From: Streptomyces sp. col6
GTDB lineage: Bacteria > Actinomycetota > Actinomycetes > Streptomycetales > Streptomycetaceae
Direction: 5' to 3'
NCBI RefSeq assembly: GCF_008042035.1
Contig: NZ_RDBL01000029.1
Coordinates: 991,484-1,045,175 of the forward strand
DNA length: 53,692 bases
Below the pieces are notes generated by a model that was given only the letters and a program-made list of their open reading frames with translations, ran no database searches and was not told where the DNA came from. Made by a program: the position numbers and the translations under genes. Positions 19,574 to 27,542 of the stretch are shown piece by piece; the first letter of the stretch is position 1, and each line of letters begins with the position of its first letter.

Positions 19574-20263
19574 GTGAGTGGAGCCACGGGCGCCGGTTCG
19601 GCCGCTTCCGGAGCCGGAGGTAACGGTGCCCGTGGCCCCGCCACGGACTCCCAAGGGGGCACTGTGACGGATACCCGGGGCCCTCAGCCCCAGTACGAGG
19701 GTTACGCGACCGGGCCGCTGCCCGGCGAGCGGGAACCCGCACCGGGCCAGGCGGGCCCGTACCACCCGCCGCAGGCCTACCCCGCGCCTCCGGGCGGACC
19801 CCAGGGCGGCGGGCGGACCTACGGCGGCCAGCAGGGCATGGGGGCCGCCCAGACGGCCCGCAAGCCGCGGACGGGGGCGCGGACCACTCCGCGTACCCGC
19901 AAGGCGCGCCTGCGGGTCGCCAAGGCCGATCCGTGGTCGGTGATGAAGGTCAGCTTCCTGCTGTCCATCGCGCTCGGCATCTGCACGGTGGTGGCGTCGG
20001 CGGTCCTGTGGATGGTGATGGACGCGATGGGCGTCTTCTCCACCGTGGGCGGCACCATCAGCGAGGCGACGGGTTCCAACGAGGGCAACGGCTTCGACCT
20101 GCAGGCGTTCCTTTCGCTGCCGAGGGTCCTCGTCTTCACCTCGGTCATCGCGGTGATCGACGTGGTCCTCGCCACCGCGCTGGCGACACTGGGCGCCTTC
20201 ATCTACAACCTGTCGGCGGGCTTCGTGGGTGGTGTCGAGCTGACGCTGGCCGAGGACGAGTAG
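19574..20263 (+). CDS. DUF3566 transmembrane protein downstream of gyrA
   Basis: A 229-residue protein with a long Gly/Pro/Gln/Tyr-rich cytoplasmic N-terminus (about 1-95), a basic stretch (RTGARTTPRTRKARLRVAK), then two membrane helices (VSFLLSIALGICTVVASAVLW and VLVFTSVIAVIDVVLATALA) separated by an external loop, and a short acidic end (ELTLAEDE). This is the DUF3566 layout found after gyrA throughout Actinobacteria. The GTG start is 3 bp after the gyrA TAG, so the two genes are co-transcribed. In mycobacteria a neighbouring membrane protein links to cell-wall synthesis; no function can be read here. Confidence 0.85.
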   Translation: MSGATGAGSAASGAGGNGARGPATDSQGGTVTDTRGPQPQYEGYATGPLPGEREPAPGQAGPYHPPQAYPAPPGGPQGGGRTYGGQQGMGAAQTARKPRTGARTTPRTRKARLRVAKADPWSVMKVSFLLSIALGICTVVASAVLWMVMDAMGVFSTVGGTISEATGSNEGNGFDLQAFLSLPRVLVFTSVIAVIDVVLATALATLGAFIYNLSAGFVGGVELTLAEDE

Positions 20264-20280
20264 CCCGGCGGGTATCGATT

Positions 20281-20309
20281 TTGGGACTGGCCCCGACGTG
20301 CGCTAATCT
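20281..20309 (+). promoter_or_regulatory. tRNA-Ile promoter
   Basis: TTGGGA (20281-20286), 17-bp spacer, TAATCT (20304-20309), about 30 bp before the tRNA 5' end. Confidence 0.6.
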
Positions 20310-20339
20310 TCAGAAGTCAGCGCGACGGAAAAGCGCGGC

Positions 20340-20416
20340 GGGGCTATAGCTCAGTTGGTTAGAGCGCATCCCTGATAAGGATGAGGCCACAGGTTCAAAT
20401 CCTGTTAGCCCCACCA
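20340..20416 (+). tRNA. ileT: tRNA-Ile (anticodon GAT)
   Basis: Complete cloverleaf: acceptor GGGGCTA/TAGCCCC, D arm AGCTCAGTTGGTTAGAGC, anticodon loop CTGATAA carrying GAT, T arm ACAGG-TTCAAAT-CCTGT, discriminator A and an encoded CCA end (20414-20416). It reads AUC/AUU codons. A GC-rich hairpin follows five bases later. Confidence 0.98.
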
Positions 20417-20420
20417 GCAC

Positions 20421-20454
20421 GAAGGCCCTCCACCGGAAACGGTGGGGGGCCTTC
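20421..20454 (+). terminator. Terminator after tRNA-Ile
   Basis: 15-bp stem (20421-20435 / 20440-20454) with one G-U wobble and a GAAA tetraloop. Confidence 0.85.
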
Positions 20455-20488
20455 GCCGTTCCAGGACGTCGTCCCGGAAGACGGGGTG

Positions 20489-20818
20489 TCATCTCGTGGC
20501 TGTGCGGCGCAGGCGGCCGCGCAGTGTCTCGGCGAGCGCGCCGAGGACGAACGCTTGGACCAGGGCGCCGGCGGCGATCCCCGCGGTCACGTACCAGTAC
20601 GAGGCCTCGGTGGTGCCCCAGACATCGACGCCCAGCATCGTGAACAGCAGGGAGGCGGGGGCGGTCAGCAGGAACGGCCAGATCCCGACGATGCCCGGGT
20701 CCCCGAACGTCGCGACGAGCACCTCGGACAGGACGGAGGCGCCGACGATCCCCAGGTAGACCGCGGAGACGGGGTTGGCGAAGGTCAGACGGAACAGGGC
20801 GCGAGTGCGAGCGTGCAT
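20489..20818 (-). CDS. Small membrane protein (SCO4225-like)
   Basis: ATG at 20818, with a G-rich GGGGG box 5-9 bases upstream, gives 109 residues: MHARTRALFRLTFANPVSAVYL at the N-terminus, a helix VYLGIVGASVLSEVLVATF, a second WPFLLTAPASLLFTMLGV and a third WYVTAGIAAGALVQAFVLGAL, then a basic tail. The RLTF-NPVSAVYL opening resembles small streptomycete membrane proteins annotated as the SCO4225 family; this is from memory of the family, not a search. Function unknown. It stands alone on the minus strand, facing the tRNA-Ile terminator. Confidence 0.7.
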   Translation of the reverse strand: MHARTRALFRLTFANPVSAVYLGIVGASVLSEVLVATFGDPGIVGIWPFLLTAPASLLFTMLGVDVWGTTEASYWYVTAGIAAGALVQAFVLGALAETLRGRLRRTATR

Positions 20819-20940
20819 GGATTCCCCCCGGAAGAAGCGTTTCTGGCGTGCTGTGTGCTTCTCATGCTTGTGGCCGGCCGTCCGCCGGGCGTGAGTACCG
20901 CTACTCATTCGGGGTGTGTGGATGTGCGGGCGCACGGGAA

Positions 20941-20973
20941 AGCCCCCGTCCGGTGTGCACCGGCCCGGGGGCT
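20941..20973 (-). terminator. Terminator after the DUF6344-like gene
   Basis: AGCCCCCG (20941-20948) pairs with CGGGGGCT (20966-20973), with an inner CCGGTG/CACCGG stem. It is 23 bp past the stop of the minus-strand gene. Confidence 0.75.
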
Positions 20974-20995
20974 CAGGGGATCAGCGGCGGCGCTG

Positions 20996-21376
20996 TCACG
21001 GTGGGAGGAGCGAGGCGTCCTGCGCCGTGGTGCCGTGCGAGGTGCGGGCGGTTCCGGTGGTGTTCACGGTGTTCTTCGCGTCGGACGACAGATGCCGGGT
21101 GGCGGGTGAGGAGCCGTGGGCCTCGGCGCGGATGCGCTGCTTCATCGTCGGCGGCAGGGCCCGGTCACGCGGAAGGGTCCATCGCACCGAAGGACCGGTC
21201 GCGGTTGCGCGGGCCGCGGGGGCGTGCTCCTGGGTCGTCGCCGCCGGCTCCGTGTTCGTGTTCGTGGCTTCCGCGGCGGCGGCGGTGGTGGAGCTCGCGA
21301 GGCCCAGCGACGCGAGGAGGGCGAAGAAGGCGGTGATGAAGGCGGTCCAGATGCTCTTGGCCTTGAAGGTGCTCAT
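20996..21376 (-). CDS. Secreted or membrane-anchored Ala/Thr-rich protein (DUF6344-like)
   Basis: A 126-residue protein with a clear N-terminal export helix: MSTFKAKSIWTAFITAFFALLASLGLASSTTAAAAEA, with a plausible cleavage after the TTAAAA region. The mature part is low-complexity, rich in Ala, Thr and basic residues, with one conserved-looking patch VRWTLPRDRALPPTMKQRIRAEAHGS. It resembles the streptomycete DUF6344 family (recalled, not searched). GTGAGG lies just before the ATG at 21376. It has its own terminator. No catalytic motif is visible. Confidence 0.7.
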   Translation of the reverse strand: MSTFKAKSIWTAFITAFFALLASLGLASSTTAAAAEATNTNTEPAATTQEHAPAARATATGPSVRWTLPRDRALPPTMKQRIRAEAHGSSPATRHLSSDAKNTVNTTGTARTSHGTTAQDASLLPP

Positions 21377-21610
21377 GGCCCCTCACTTTCGGGTGGTCCG
21401 GTTTGCTTACCTTTCCGATGATGTGGATCCGGCCCGCGATTTCGTGGACCGACGCCGCGCACGCGCCGATCTTCAGATGAACACCACTCTTATGGTTCAA
21501 CCGGCCGTCCCGGGCTTCCCGGCAGGCCGCTCGCGGGGCGAATGGACGGGTACGCACGGAGCGGCGCCGATCGCACCTTCACAGGCGCCAATTGGGTTGC
21601 GGGGAGGTCA

Positions 21611-21638
21611 CCGGTCGATATCGGCCGGTGTGTATAGT
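21611..21638 (+). promoter_or_regulatory. Candidate promoter with imperfect palindrome before the DLW-39 gene
   Basis: A near-palindrome centred on CGATATCG (21611-21628) is followed by a -10-like TATAGT (21633-21638), 46 bp before the GTG start. No good -35 is seen. The remainder of the 307-bp gap (21377-21683) must contain the divergent promoter of the secreted protein; nothing else stands out. Confidence 0.4.
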
Positions 21639-21683
21639 CGGGCGCCAGAAGTCCCCTACGCCAACGAAAGACGAGGTCGCGCG

Positions 21684-21818
21684 GTGAAGAAGCTTCTCCT
21701 GGTCGCACTGGCCGCCATCGGCGGGCTCCTCGTGTACCGCCAGATCCAGGCGGATCGCGCCGAGCAGGATCTGTGGACGGAGGCGACCGACTCCGTGCCC
21801 GCAGGTTCGGGTGTCTGA
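21684..21818 (+). CDS. DLW-39 family small protein
   Basis: 44 residues: an N-terminal VKKLLLVALAAIGGLLVYRQ membrane segment, then QADRAEQDLWTEATDSV, containing the DLW-T-ATD motif that names this actinobacterial family. GTG 21684 is 12 bp after an AACGAAAGACGAGG stretch that can pair with 16S rRNA. The family is conserved near gyrA in Actinobacteria and its function is unknown. A hairpin ends the transcript 16 bp after the stop. Confidence 0.88.
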   Translation: MKKLLLVALAAIGGLLVYRQIQADRAEQDLWTEATDSVPAGSGV

Positions 21819-21834
21819 GACGGAACAGCCTGGA

Positions 21835-21869
21835 ACGAGCCCCGGTCGCCGACGCGGCCGGGGCTTCGT
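21835..21869 (+). terminator. Terminator after the DLW-39 gene
   Basis: ACGAGCCCCGG (21835-21845) pairs with CCGGGGCTTCGT (21858-21869) with a single bulged base. Confidence 0.75.
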
Positions 21870-21897
21870 GCTGTTGCGGGACCGTGACAGCTGTGCT

Positions 21898-21934
21898 CTT
21901 GAGTTCACTCAAGCAAATCAATAACTTGCTTGAG
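21898..21934 (+). promoter_or_regulatory. CTTGAG repeat operator overlapping a promoter
   Basis: CTTGAG occurs at 21898-21903 and 21929-21934 and in inverse orientation (CTCAAG) at 21908-21913. The pair CTCAAGCAA (21908-21916)/TTGCTTGAG (21926-21934) is a perfect 9-bp inverted repeat. A promoter-like TTGAGT (21899-21904), 17-bp spacer, TAACTT (21922-21927) is embedded in the repeats, 35-70 bp upstream of the vWA gene. A repressor binding here would block that promoter. Confidence 0.6.
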
Positions 21935-21968
21935 CAAAGAGGACGGCTGTTCGGTCGAGGGGGCACGG

Positions 21969-23915
21969 GTGGGGACAGGCCATCACCGCAGCGGTGTGCG
22001 GGTGGGGACATTGATCGGTGGGGCGCTGTTCGCCCTGGTGGCGGGCGCGCTGCCGGCCCCGGCGGTGACACCGGACGCACAGGGGGCACCGGCGGCCGCA
22101 CGGTCGGGCGGCAACAGCAGTCTGGTCATGGTGCTCGACTCCTCCGGTTCCATGGGGGACGACGACGGCACCGGGCGCACCCGGATGGAGAGCGCCCGCG
22201 CGGCTGTCTCCACCGTGGTCGACGGGCTGCCGGACGGGCATCCGACCGGGCTGCGGGTCTACGGCGCCGACCGGCCGCGCGGCTGCACGGACACCCGGCT
22301 CGTCCAGCCGGTGCGCGAGCTCGACCGGGAGGCGCTGAAGCGGGCGGTCGCGGGGGTGCGGCCCCGGGGCGACACCCCCATCGGGCTCTCGCTGCGCAGG
22401 GCGGCCGACGACCTGCCGGAGCCGGCGGGCGGCGCCATCGGCACGCGCACGATCCTGCTGGTCTCGGACGGCGAGGACAACTGCGGTGCGCCGGCGCCCT
22501 GCGAGGTTGCGGAACAGCTCGGCAGGGAAGGGCTCGGGCTGCGGATCGACACCGTCGGCTTCCAGGTGAAGGGCCCGGCCCGCGAACAGCTGGAGTGCAT
22601 CGCGTACGCGGGAAACGGCCGCTACTACGACGCGCCGGACGCCGATGCGCTGGCCCGTCAGCTCCAGCGCGCGGCCCAGCTCTCCGCGGACGGCTACCGA
22701 CTGAAGGGCCGTCGGGTGGCGGGCGCGGCCACGGCCGACCGGGCACCCGTGCTGGCTCCCGGGCAGTACCTGGACACCATCGGGCCGGGCGAGAAGCGGT
22801 ACTACGCGGTGGACCTCGACGACGCCTCCACGGCGGACTTCGCCGCGACCGCGGTCCCGCAACCGGGGGCGGCCGTCGACGCGTTCGACGCGCTGACCAC
22901 CAGGATCGAGCACTCCGAGCACGGGTACTGCGCGGCGAACACCGAGCGCTTCCTGCAGAAGGAGGGGGCGGTGCCGCTGACGGCCGCCGTCGCCCGGGTC
23001 CCCTCGGCGGACGGTGGCCGTGACTGCGACGGTGCGGGCCGCTACCGGCTCGTGGTGGAGCGGGCGAGCAAGAAGGGCTCGGACGCGGCGCGTTGGCCCC
23101 TGGAGCTGGTGTACGGGGTCGAGGAGCCCCTGGCGGACGGCGTGACGCCCGCGCAGTCGCAGGCGGAGTACGGCGAGGGCGGGAGCGCCACCCTGCCCAC
23201 CGGTGATCCGCGCGAGGTGCGCGGCGGCACCGGCTTCAACGACGCGCGGGAACTCGGCCGGGGCGTGTGGCGCGACCGGATCCTGCCGTCGCAGACGCTC
23301 TGGTACAAGGTCCCGGCGGGCTGGGGCCAGCAGGTGGTGTACGACGTGGAGTTCGCGAACGAGCCCACGGTGGACCGGCCCGGGGGAACGTACTCGTACG
23401 GTGCCAGCCGGCTCTACACACCGGCCCGCCACCCGCTCGGCGGGGGCGGCGAGTTCCGGGCGGGCACGATGTACGACGGCAGGCCCGCGGCGGTCCGGAT
23501 GGGCGGCGTCCCGGTCGCCTGGACCAACCGCTACGAGAACCGCTCCGAGGTCCAGCCGGTGCACATCAGGGGCGACTTCTACATCTCGGTGACCCTGGGC
23601 GCGAGCGCCGCCGAGATCGCGGAGAACCCGGAGATCGGGGTGGTGCTGCGGGTGGCGGTGCTGGGCGAGGAACGCACCGGTCCGGGCGACGACGCCCCGA
23701 CGGTCGCGGAGAAGCCGGGCGGGAACGCCGGCGGTGCGGACAAGCGGGGCGATTCCGCCGCCTCCGCAGACAGCGGTGATGCGGGAGGGGCAGGATGGGC
23801 CGTCGTTGCGGCCGCGGGCGCGGGGGCTGCCGCCATGGCCGTGGTCCTGGCCGTGTTCGTATATGTACGCGGTCGCCGCGGGGCAGCCGCACGGATGACG
23901 AGGGGAAGCGCGTGA
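21969..23915 (+). CDS. Membrane-anchored von Willebrand factor A domain surface protein
   Basis: 648 residues from GTG 21969, chosen because GAGGGGG lies six bases upstream. A signal-type segment (VGTLIGGALFALVAGALPAPAV, about 11-32) precedes a vWA domain with a complete metal-ion-dependent adhesion site: Asp57-x-Ser59-x-Ser61 (LDSSGSM), Thr136 (GDTPIG) and Asp167 (VSDGEDNCG). After it come two beta-rich modules also found in the next gene: one with a paired-cysteine segment ending AGRYRLVVERASK, and one starting FNDARELGRGVWRDRILPSQ and containing WGQQVVYDVEF. A low-complexity spacer and a single C-terminal helix (about 610-632) followed by RGRRG anchor it with the bulk outside. The stop overlaps the next start (TGATG), so the pair is an operon. 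Ligand unknown. Confidence 0.85.
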   Translation: MGTGHHRSGVRVGTLIGGALFALVAGALPAPAVTPDAQGAPAAARSGGNSSLVMVLDSSGSMGDDDGTGRTRMESARAAVSTVVDGLPDGHPTGLRVYGADRPRGCTDTRLVQPVRELDREALKRAVAGVRPRGDTPIGLSLRRAADDLPEPAGGAIGTRTILLVSDGEDNCGAPAPCEVAEQLGREGLGLRIDTVGFQVKGPAREQLECIAYAGNGRYYDAPDADALARQLQRAAQLSADGYRLKGRRVAGAATADRAPVLAPGQYLDTIGPGEKRYYAVDLDDASTADFAATAVPQPGAAVDAFDALTTRIEHSEHGYCAANTERFLQKEGAVPLTAAVARVPSADGGRDCDGAGRYRLVVERASKKGSDAARWPLELVYGVEEPLADGVTPAQSQAEYGEGGSATLPTGDPREVRGGTGFNDARELGRGVWRDRILPSQTLWYKVPAGWGQQVVYDVEFANEPTVDRPGGTYSYGASRLYTPARHPLGGGGEFRAGTMYDGRPAAVRMGGVPVAWTNRYENRSEVQPVHIRGDFYISVTLGASAAEIAENPEIGVVLRVAVLGEERTGPGDDAPTVAEKPGGNAGGADKRGDSAASADSGDAGGAGWAVVAAAGAGAAAMAVVLAVFVYVRGRRGAAARMTRGSA

Positions 23916-25270
23916 TGAGTCGGCGCAGCAGGATGCGAAGGGCGCTGGCGGCGGTGGCGGCGGTGTTCGCGGTGGCGGCGCTGCCCGGACAGGCGTACGC
24001 GGCGGGCGAGGGCGGCACGTACACCTTCGATCCGGACGCCCGGCCGGTCACCGGCGAGGAGGTCAGCGCCGACGCGGTGGCGCTGAAGCCGGCCACCGTC
24101 TACAGGAGCAGGATCTCGGGCGAGCAGAAGCTCTACTACCGGCTGAACCTGGACGCGAGGACGAACGCCTATGTCTCCGCCGTCGTCGTGCCGAAGGCCG
24201 GCAGCAAGGTGGCGTACGGGGACGGCATCACGATCAGCGTCCGGGACAGCTCGGACGACCAGTGCAGTTCGCAGGACGCCGTCTTCGGGTCCGCGCAGTA
24301 CCCGCGTCCCATCGCCGCCTACGCCTCCCGGCGCGTCGACAAGGACGGCAGCTGCAAGGAGGCCGGTACGTACTACGTGCTCGTCGAGCGGGAGAGCAAG
24401 GAGACGTCCGACCGGGGGGAGTGGGACCTGGAGCTGCGCTACGTCTCCGAGCCGCAGCTCGCGGACCCCTCGTCCGAGCCGACCTCGGCCCCGTCGTCCT
24501 GGCCGTCCTCGTCGCCGCCGCCGCCGGCCGCGGCCACGGACAACACCCGGCACGGGGGCGCCGGTTACTACGACGCCACGAGCTTGGAGACCGGCGAGTG
24601 GAAGGACCGGATCGAGCCCGGCCAGACCCTCTTCTACCGGGTCCCGGTGGACTGGGGGCAGCAGCTCTTCGCCACGGCCGGGCTGAGCAACAGCACGTCC
24701 GCGAAGAACGCGTACGTCAGCAGTGCGCTGGCGATGTCACTGGAGAATCCCGTCCTGGGGCACGTCGACGAGGTGTCGCCGATGTCGTATTCGGGAAAGC
24801 CTTCCTCCGTCTCCCTCGACCCTCTGCCCCCGGTCGCGTACAAGAACCGGTACGACTCCAGCGACGACACCGGCGGCATGAGGTTCGCCGGCTGGTACTA
24901 CCTCTCCGTCTCGCTGAGCCCGCAGGTCGCGCAGGCGTACGGCGACAAGCCGATCACACTGTCGCTCCAGATCAGCGTGAAGGGACAGGCGGCCAAGGCG
25001 CCGTACAAGGGTGATGCCGGGATCTTCGCCGTGACCCAGGGCGACAAGGACGCGGCGCGGGAGGGGCGGAACGGCGCGCAGGCCGCGGCCGCCGACAGGA
25101 CCAGCGGCACGATGAAGCTGGTCGCGGCGGCCGGGATCGGCGCGGGCGCCGTGCTGGTGCTCTGGATCGGCGCCTGGACGCTGATCGCGCGGCGCCGCGC
25201 GGTCGCCGTACCCGCCGCGCCCACCGGCGGCGGTCAGTATCCGTACGGTGGCCCGCCCCAGGCCTGGTAG
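23915..25270 (+). CDS. Secreted, membrane-anchored partner of the vWA protein
   Basis: 451 residues. The signal peptide (1-29) ends GQAYA before AGEGG. Module 1 (about 40-185) has YRSRISGEQKLYYRLNL and a cysteine pair (DDQCSSQ ... GSCKEAGTYYVLVERESKE) matching the upstream protein's DCDGAGRYRLVVERASKK. A Pro/Ser linker (about 187-207) leads to module 2, YYDATSLETGEWKDRIEPGQ...VPVDWGQQLF, which matches FNDARELGRGVWRDRILPSQ...VPAGWGQQVV upstream. A single C-terminal membrane helix (about 402-425) ends RRR plus a short tail. It lacks a vWA domain. The clear similarity shows it arose by duplication of the upstream gene's non-vWA part, or the reverse. No known family name can be given with certainty. 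Confidence 0.82.
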   Translation: MSRRSRMRRALAAVAAVFAVAALPGQAYAAGEGGTYTFDPDARPVTGEEVSADAVALKPATVYRSRISGEQKLYYRLNLDARTNAYVSAVVVPKAGSKVAYGDGITISVRDSSDDQCSSQDAVFGSAQYPRPIAAYASRRVDKDGSCKEAGTYYVLVERESKETSDRGEWDLELRYVSEPQLADPSSEPTSAPSSWPSSSPPPPAAATDNTRHGGAGYYDATSLETGEWKDRIEPGQTLFYRVPVDWGQQLFATAGLSNSTSAKNAYVSSALAMSLENPVLGHVDEVSPMSYSGKPSSVSLDPLPPVAYKNRYDSSDDTGGMRFAGWYYLSVSLSPQVAQAYGDKPITLSLQISVKGQAAKAPYKGDAGIFAVTQGDKDAAREGRNGAQAAAADRTSGTMKLVAAAGIGAGAVLVLWIGAWTLIARRRAVAVPAAPTGGGQYPYGGPPQAW

Positions 25271-25287
25271 CCGGGGCCGGGTCCTCC

Positions 25288-26766
25288 TCAGACCTGGGTC
25301 AGCGCCCAGATGCCCACGGCGAAGCAGACCAGCGCCACCAGCAGGACCGGGACCGCCACCTTCGGGGACGGTCCCGGTCGCGTGCGCGGGGCGGGAGCCG
25401 ATCCCTGGGCTCCCTGGGCTCCCTGGAAGGGGGCGCCCTGCTGGGGGGCCGTGTAGGGGCGGGTGAGGGACTGGTCGTGAGGTCCGGGTGCGGGGGCGTG
25501 CGCCGGGTCCGCGTAGGGGGCGGCGTATCCGGCCGGTGCCGGGCCGGGATAGCCGTATGAGGCCGCCGGCGCGGCGGTTTGCGGAGCCTGGTGCGCGGGA
25601 AGGGCCGGCTCGGGAGGCGGAAGGTGGAAGCTGCCCGTCTCGGACATGGATGCGGGCGCGGACGGGTAGGGCTGCGGCTGCTGTACGCCCGGCTGCGGGG
25701 CGAACGGCCCGCCGGGCTGCGGGCCGGTGGACTGCGGGCCGGTGGACTGGGGCGAAGGGGGCTGGGGAGCCGGGGCTTCCGGGGCCCGGGTTTCCGGGGC
25801 CGGGATGACCGGGGACGCCTGGGACGGGGCCTGCTGACCGGTGGGCCGGGGGTCCGGCGTGTGCGGCCCCGGCGTCCGGCCCGACCGCTCCGGCCCGTCG
25901 GGGCCGAAGCCCTCGGGCAGCGGGCCGATCTGGTCGAAGACCTCCACCGGCTCATCGTCGTCCGAGGGTTCGGGGAGCATCTCCACGGCGGCGTTCAGGG
26001 CCTTGCGCGCCCCCGTGGCGGTACGGAAACGGTCCTGCGGGTCCGGCTGCAGGAGCCCCGCGATGACCTGCCACAACGGCTCCGGGACGCCGTCGGGGGC
26101 GCTCGGCGTACCGTGCGCGGCGAAGCTCTCGATGAGGTCCTGGGAGTCGGGCTTGGTGCCCTGGAGCAGATAGAGGGCGACCAGGCCGACGGCGAAGAGG
26201 TCGGCGGGGAAGTCCGGTTCCGCTCCCATCATCTGCTCGGGCGCGAAGTAACCCAGCGTCCCCACCACGTAGTTCGTCTCGGTGAGACGGGGCTCGCCCT
26301 TGCGCATGGAGATGCCGAAGTCGGACAGGCGCAGGTGCGGCCGGCCCCGGCCGGTCGCTTCCATAAGGATGTTGGCGGGTTTGATGTCCCGGTGCACGAC
26401 GCCCTCGGCGTGCACCGTCGAGAGGCCGGACAACAGCTGGTCGAGCAGGGTGCAGACGAACCGAGGGGGCAACGGGCCGTAGTCGCCGATGACATGGGCG
26501 AGCGAGCCGCCGCTGACGAGGTCCATGGTGAACAGCACCTGGTCGTCGTCGGCGGCCCAGCTGGCCGGCGCCAGCACATGGGGATGCTCGATGCGCAGCG
26601 CCTGTTCGCGGACGAAGCGGAGCAGCGTGTGCGCGTCGCTCTGTTGCAGCACCTTGGCCGCCACATAGCGGCGGCGCCGGTGGTCCCAGGCGCGCCACAC
26701 GGCACCGACCCCACCGCGTCCGATCGGATCGACCAGTTCGTACCGTCCGGCGAAGACCTCACCCAT
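25288..26766 (-). CDS. Transmembrane serine/threonine protein kinase
   Basis: 492 residues from ATG 26766. All kinase motifs are present: glycine loop GRGGVGAVW (17-25), catalytic Lys38 (VAAKVL), HRDIKPAN at 125-132, DFG at 149-151 and FAPEQ at the end of the activation segment. The catalytic domain ends near residue 270. A Pro/Gln/Gly/Ala-rich linker of about 190 residues follows, then one C-terminal membrane helix (about 470-489) and only a few residues outside (ALTQV), so there is no extracellular sensor domain. It is 58 bp downstream of an XRE regulator on the same strand and convergent with the vWA operon (17-bp gap, no terminator seen). Confidence 0.92.
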   Translation of the reverse strand: MGEVFAGRYELVDPIGRGGVGAVWRAWDHRRRRYVAAKVLQQSDAHTLLRFVREQALRIEHPHVLAPASWAADDDQVLFTMDLVSGGSLAHVIGDYGPLPPRFVCTLLDQLLSGLSTVHAEGVVHRDIKPANILMEATGRGRPHLRLSDFGISMRKGEPRLTETNYVVGTLGYFAPEQMMGAEPDFPADLFAVGLVALYLLQGTKPDSQDLIESFAAHGTPSAPDGVPEPLWQVIAGLLQPDPQDRFRTATGARKALNAAVEMLPEPSDDDEPVEVFDQIGPLPEGFGPDGPERSGRTPGPHTPDPRPTGQQAPSQASPVIPAPETRAPEAPAPQPPSPQSTGPQSTGPQPGGPFAPQPGVQQPQPYPSAPASMSETGSFHLPPPEPALPAHQAPQTAAPAASYGYPGPAPAGYAAPYADPAHAPAPGPHDQSLTRPYTAPQQGAPFQGAQGAQGSAPAPRTRPGPSPKVAVPVLLVALVCFAVGIWALTQV

Positions 26767-26824
26767 GGCGCTGCGCTCGCTCCCCGTTCCTGTTCCGGCC
26801 CGTTCCCCCGTGTCGCGCGGGAAC

Positions 26825-27373
26825 CTAGCTCTGGTGGCTCTCGTAGTGCGCGACCGCTTCCGCGGTGCGCCCCGCTCCGTACACCTTGAGGAACTCTGCC
26901 AGTTCCGGGTGCGTCGGGGCGAGGGAGTCCGCCGCATCGATGATGTCACCGGCGGCCGCGACCGAGCGCAGCAGCGACTGGATCTCCCGGACCACGCGGC
27001 GCACGGTGGGTGCCCCGCCGCTGGCGGTGGTCTGACCGGTGCCCGAAAGCACCGAGCCGCCCTGGGACTTCTTGATCTCCTCCATGCGGTCTGTTGCCTC
27101 CCCCGCGCTGACGCTGCCGTCGGCGACCTGACCGGCGAGTTCCTGGAGTGCCTGGACGCGCTGGACGACCGCCGGGTTGCCGATCTTCGCGCGCTGACCG
27201 CTCATGAGCTGGGAGAGCATGGGAGCGGACAGTCCGAGTGCCGCGGCGAGCCGGGCCTGGTTGAGACCGAGATCGTCGATCAGACGGCGGAAGAGCGCCC
27301 CCAACGGCTCTCCGTACCAACTGCGCTGAAGGTCTCTGGCTCTGGCCGTCGCCTCTTGCTGCGCTGCATCCAT
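26825..27373 (-). CDS. XRE-family helix-turn-helix regulator
   Basis: 182 residues from ATG 27373 (GGGGAG seven bases upstream). The N-terminal DNA-binding domain reads LGALFRRLIDDLGLNQARLAAALGLSAPMLSQLMSGQRAKIGNPAVVQRV, with the recognition helix SAPMLSQLMSG. The remaining 110 residues are predicted helical, with a Gly/Ser/Thr linker and a C-terminal PELAEFLKVYGAGRTAEAVAHYE. The unit is followed by the Ser/Thr kinase gene, making it a candidate phosphorylation target or co-regulator; that link is inferred from position only. Confidence 0.88.
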   Translation of the reverse strand: MDAAQQEATARARDLQRSWYGEPLGALFRRLIDDLGLNQARLAAALGLSAPMLSQLMSGQRAKIGNPAVVQRVQALQELAGQVADGSVSAGEATDRMEEIKKSQGGSVLSGTGQTTASGGAPTVRRVVREIQSLLRSVAAAGDIIDAADSLAPTHPELAEFLKVYGAGRTAEAVAHYESHQS

Positions 27374-27461
27374 TGCGTCTCCCCTTCGCATCGGCTTCGC
27401 TGCTGCGAACCTCGACCAGCATCTTACGGAGAGTGGTCGCGCACCGGGAGTCCCCGTATTT

Positions 27462-27492
27462 TTGCAGGAACACGGGGGTGAGCCGGTACTCT
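27462..27492 (+). promoter_or_regulatory. Possible tRNA-Ala promoter
   Basis: TTGCAG (27462-27467), 19-bp spacer, TACTCT (27487-27492), 50 bp before the tRNA. The spacing is long, so the assignment is weak. The divergent XRE promoter shares this gap. Confidence 0.35.
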
Positions 27493-27542
27493 GTTCTGCG
27501 GCGGTGGCCCGAACGTCGAGGCGTTCGGAGCTGCGTGCTGTC

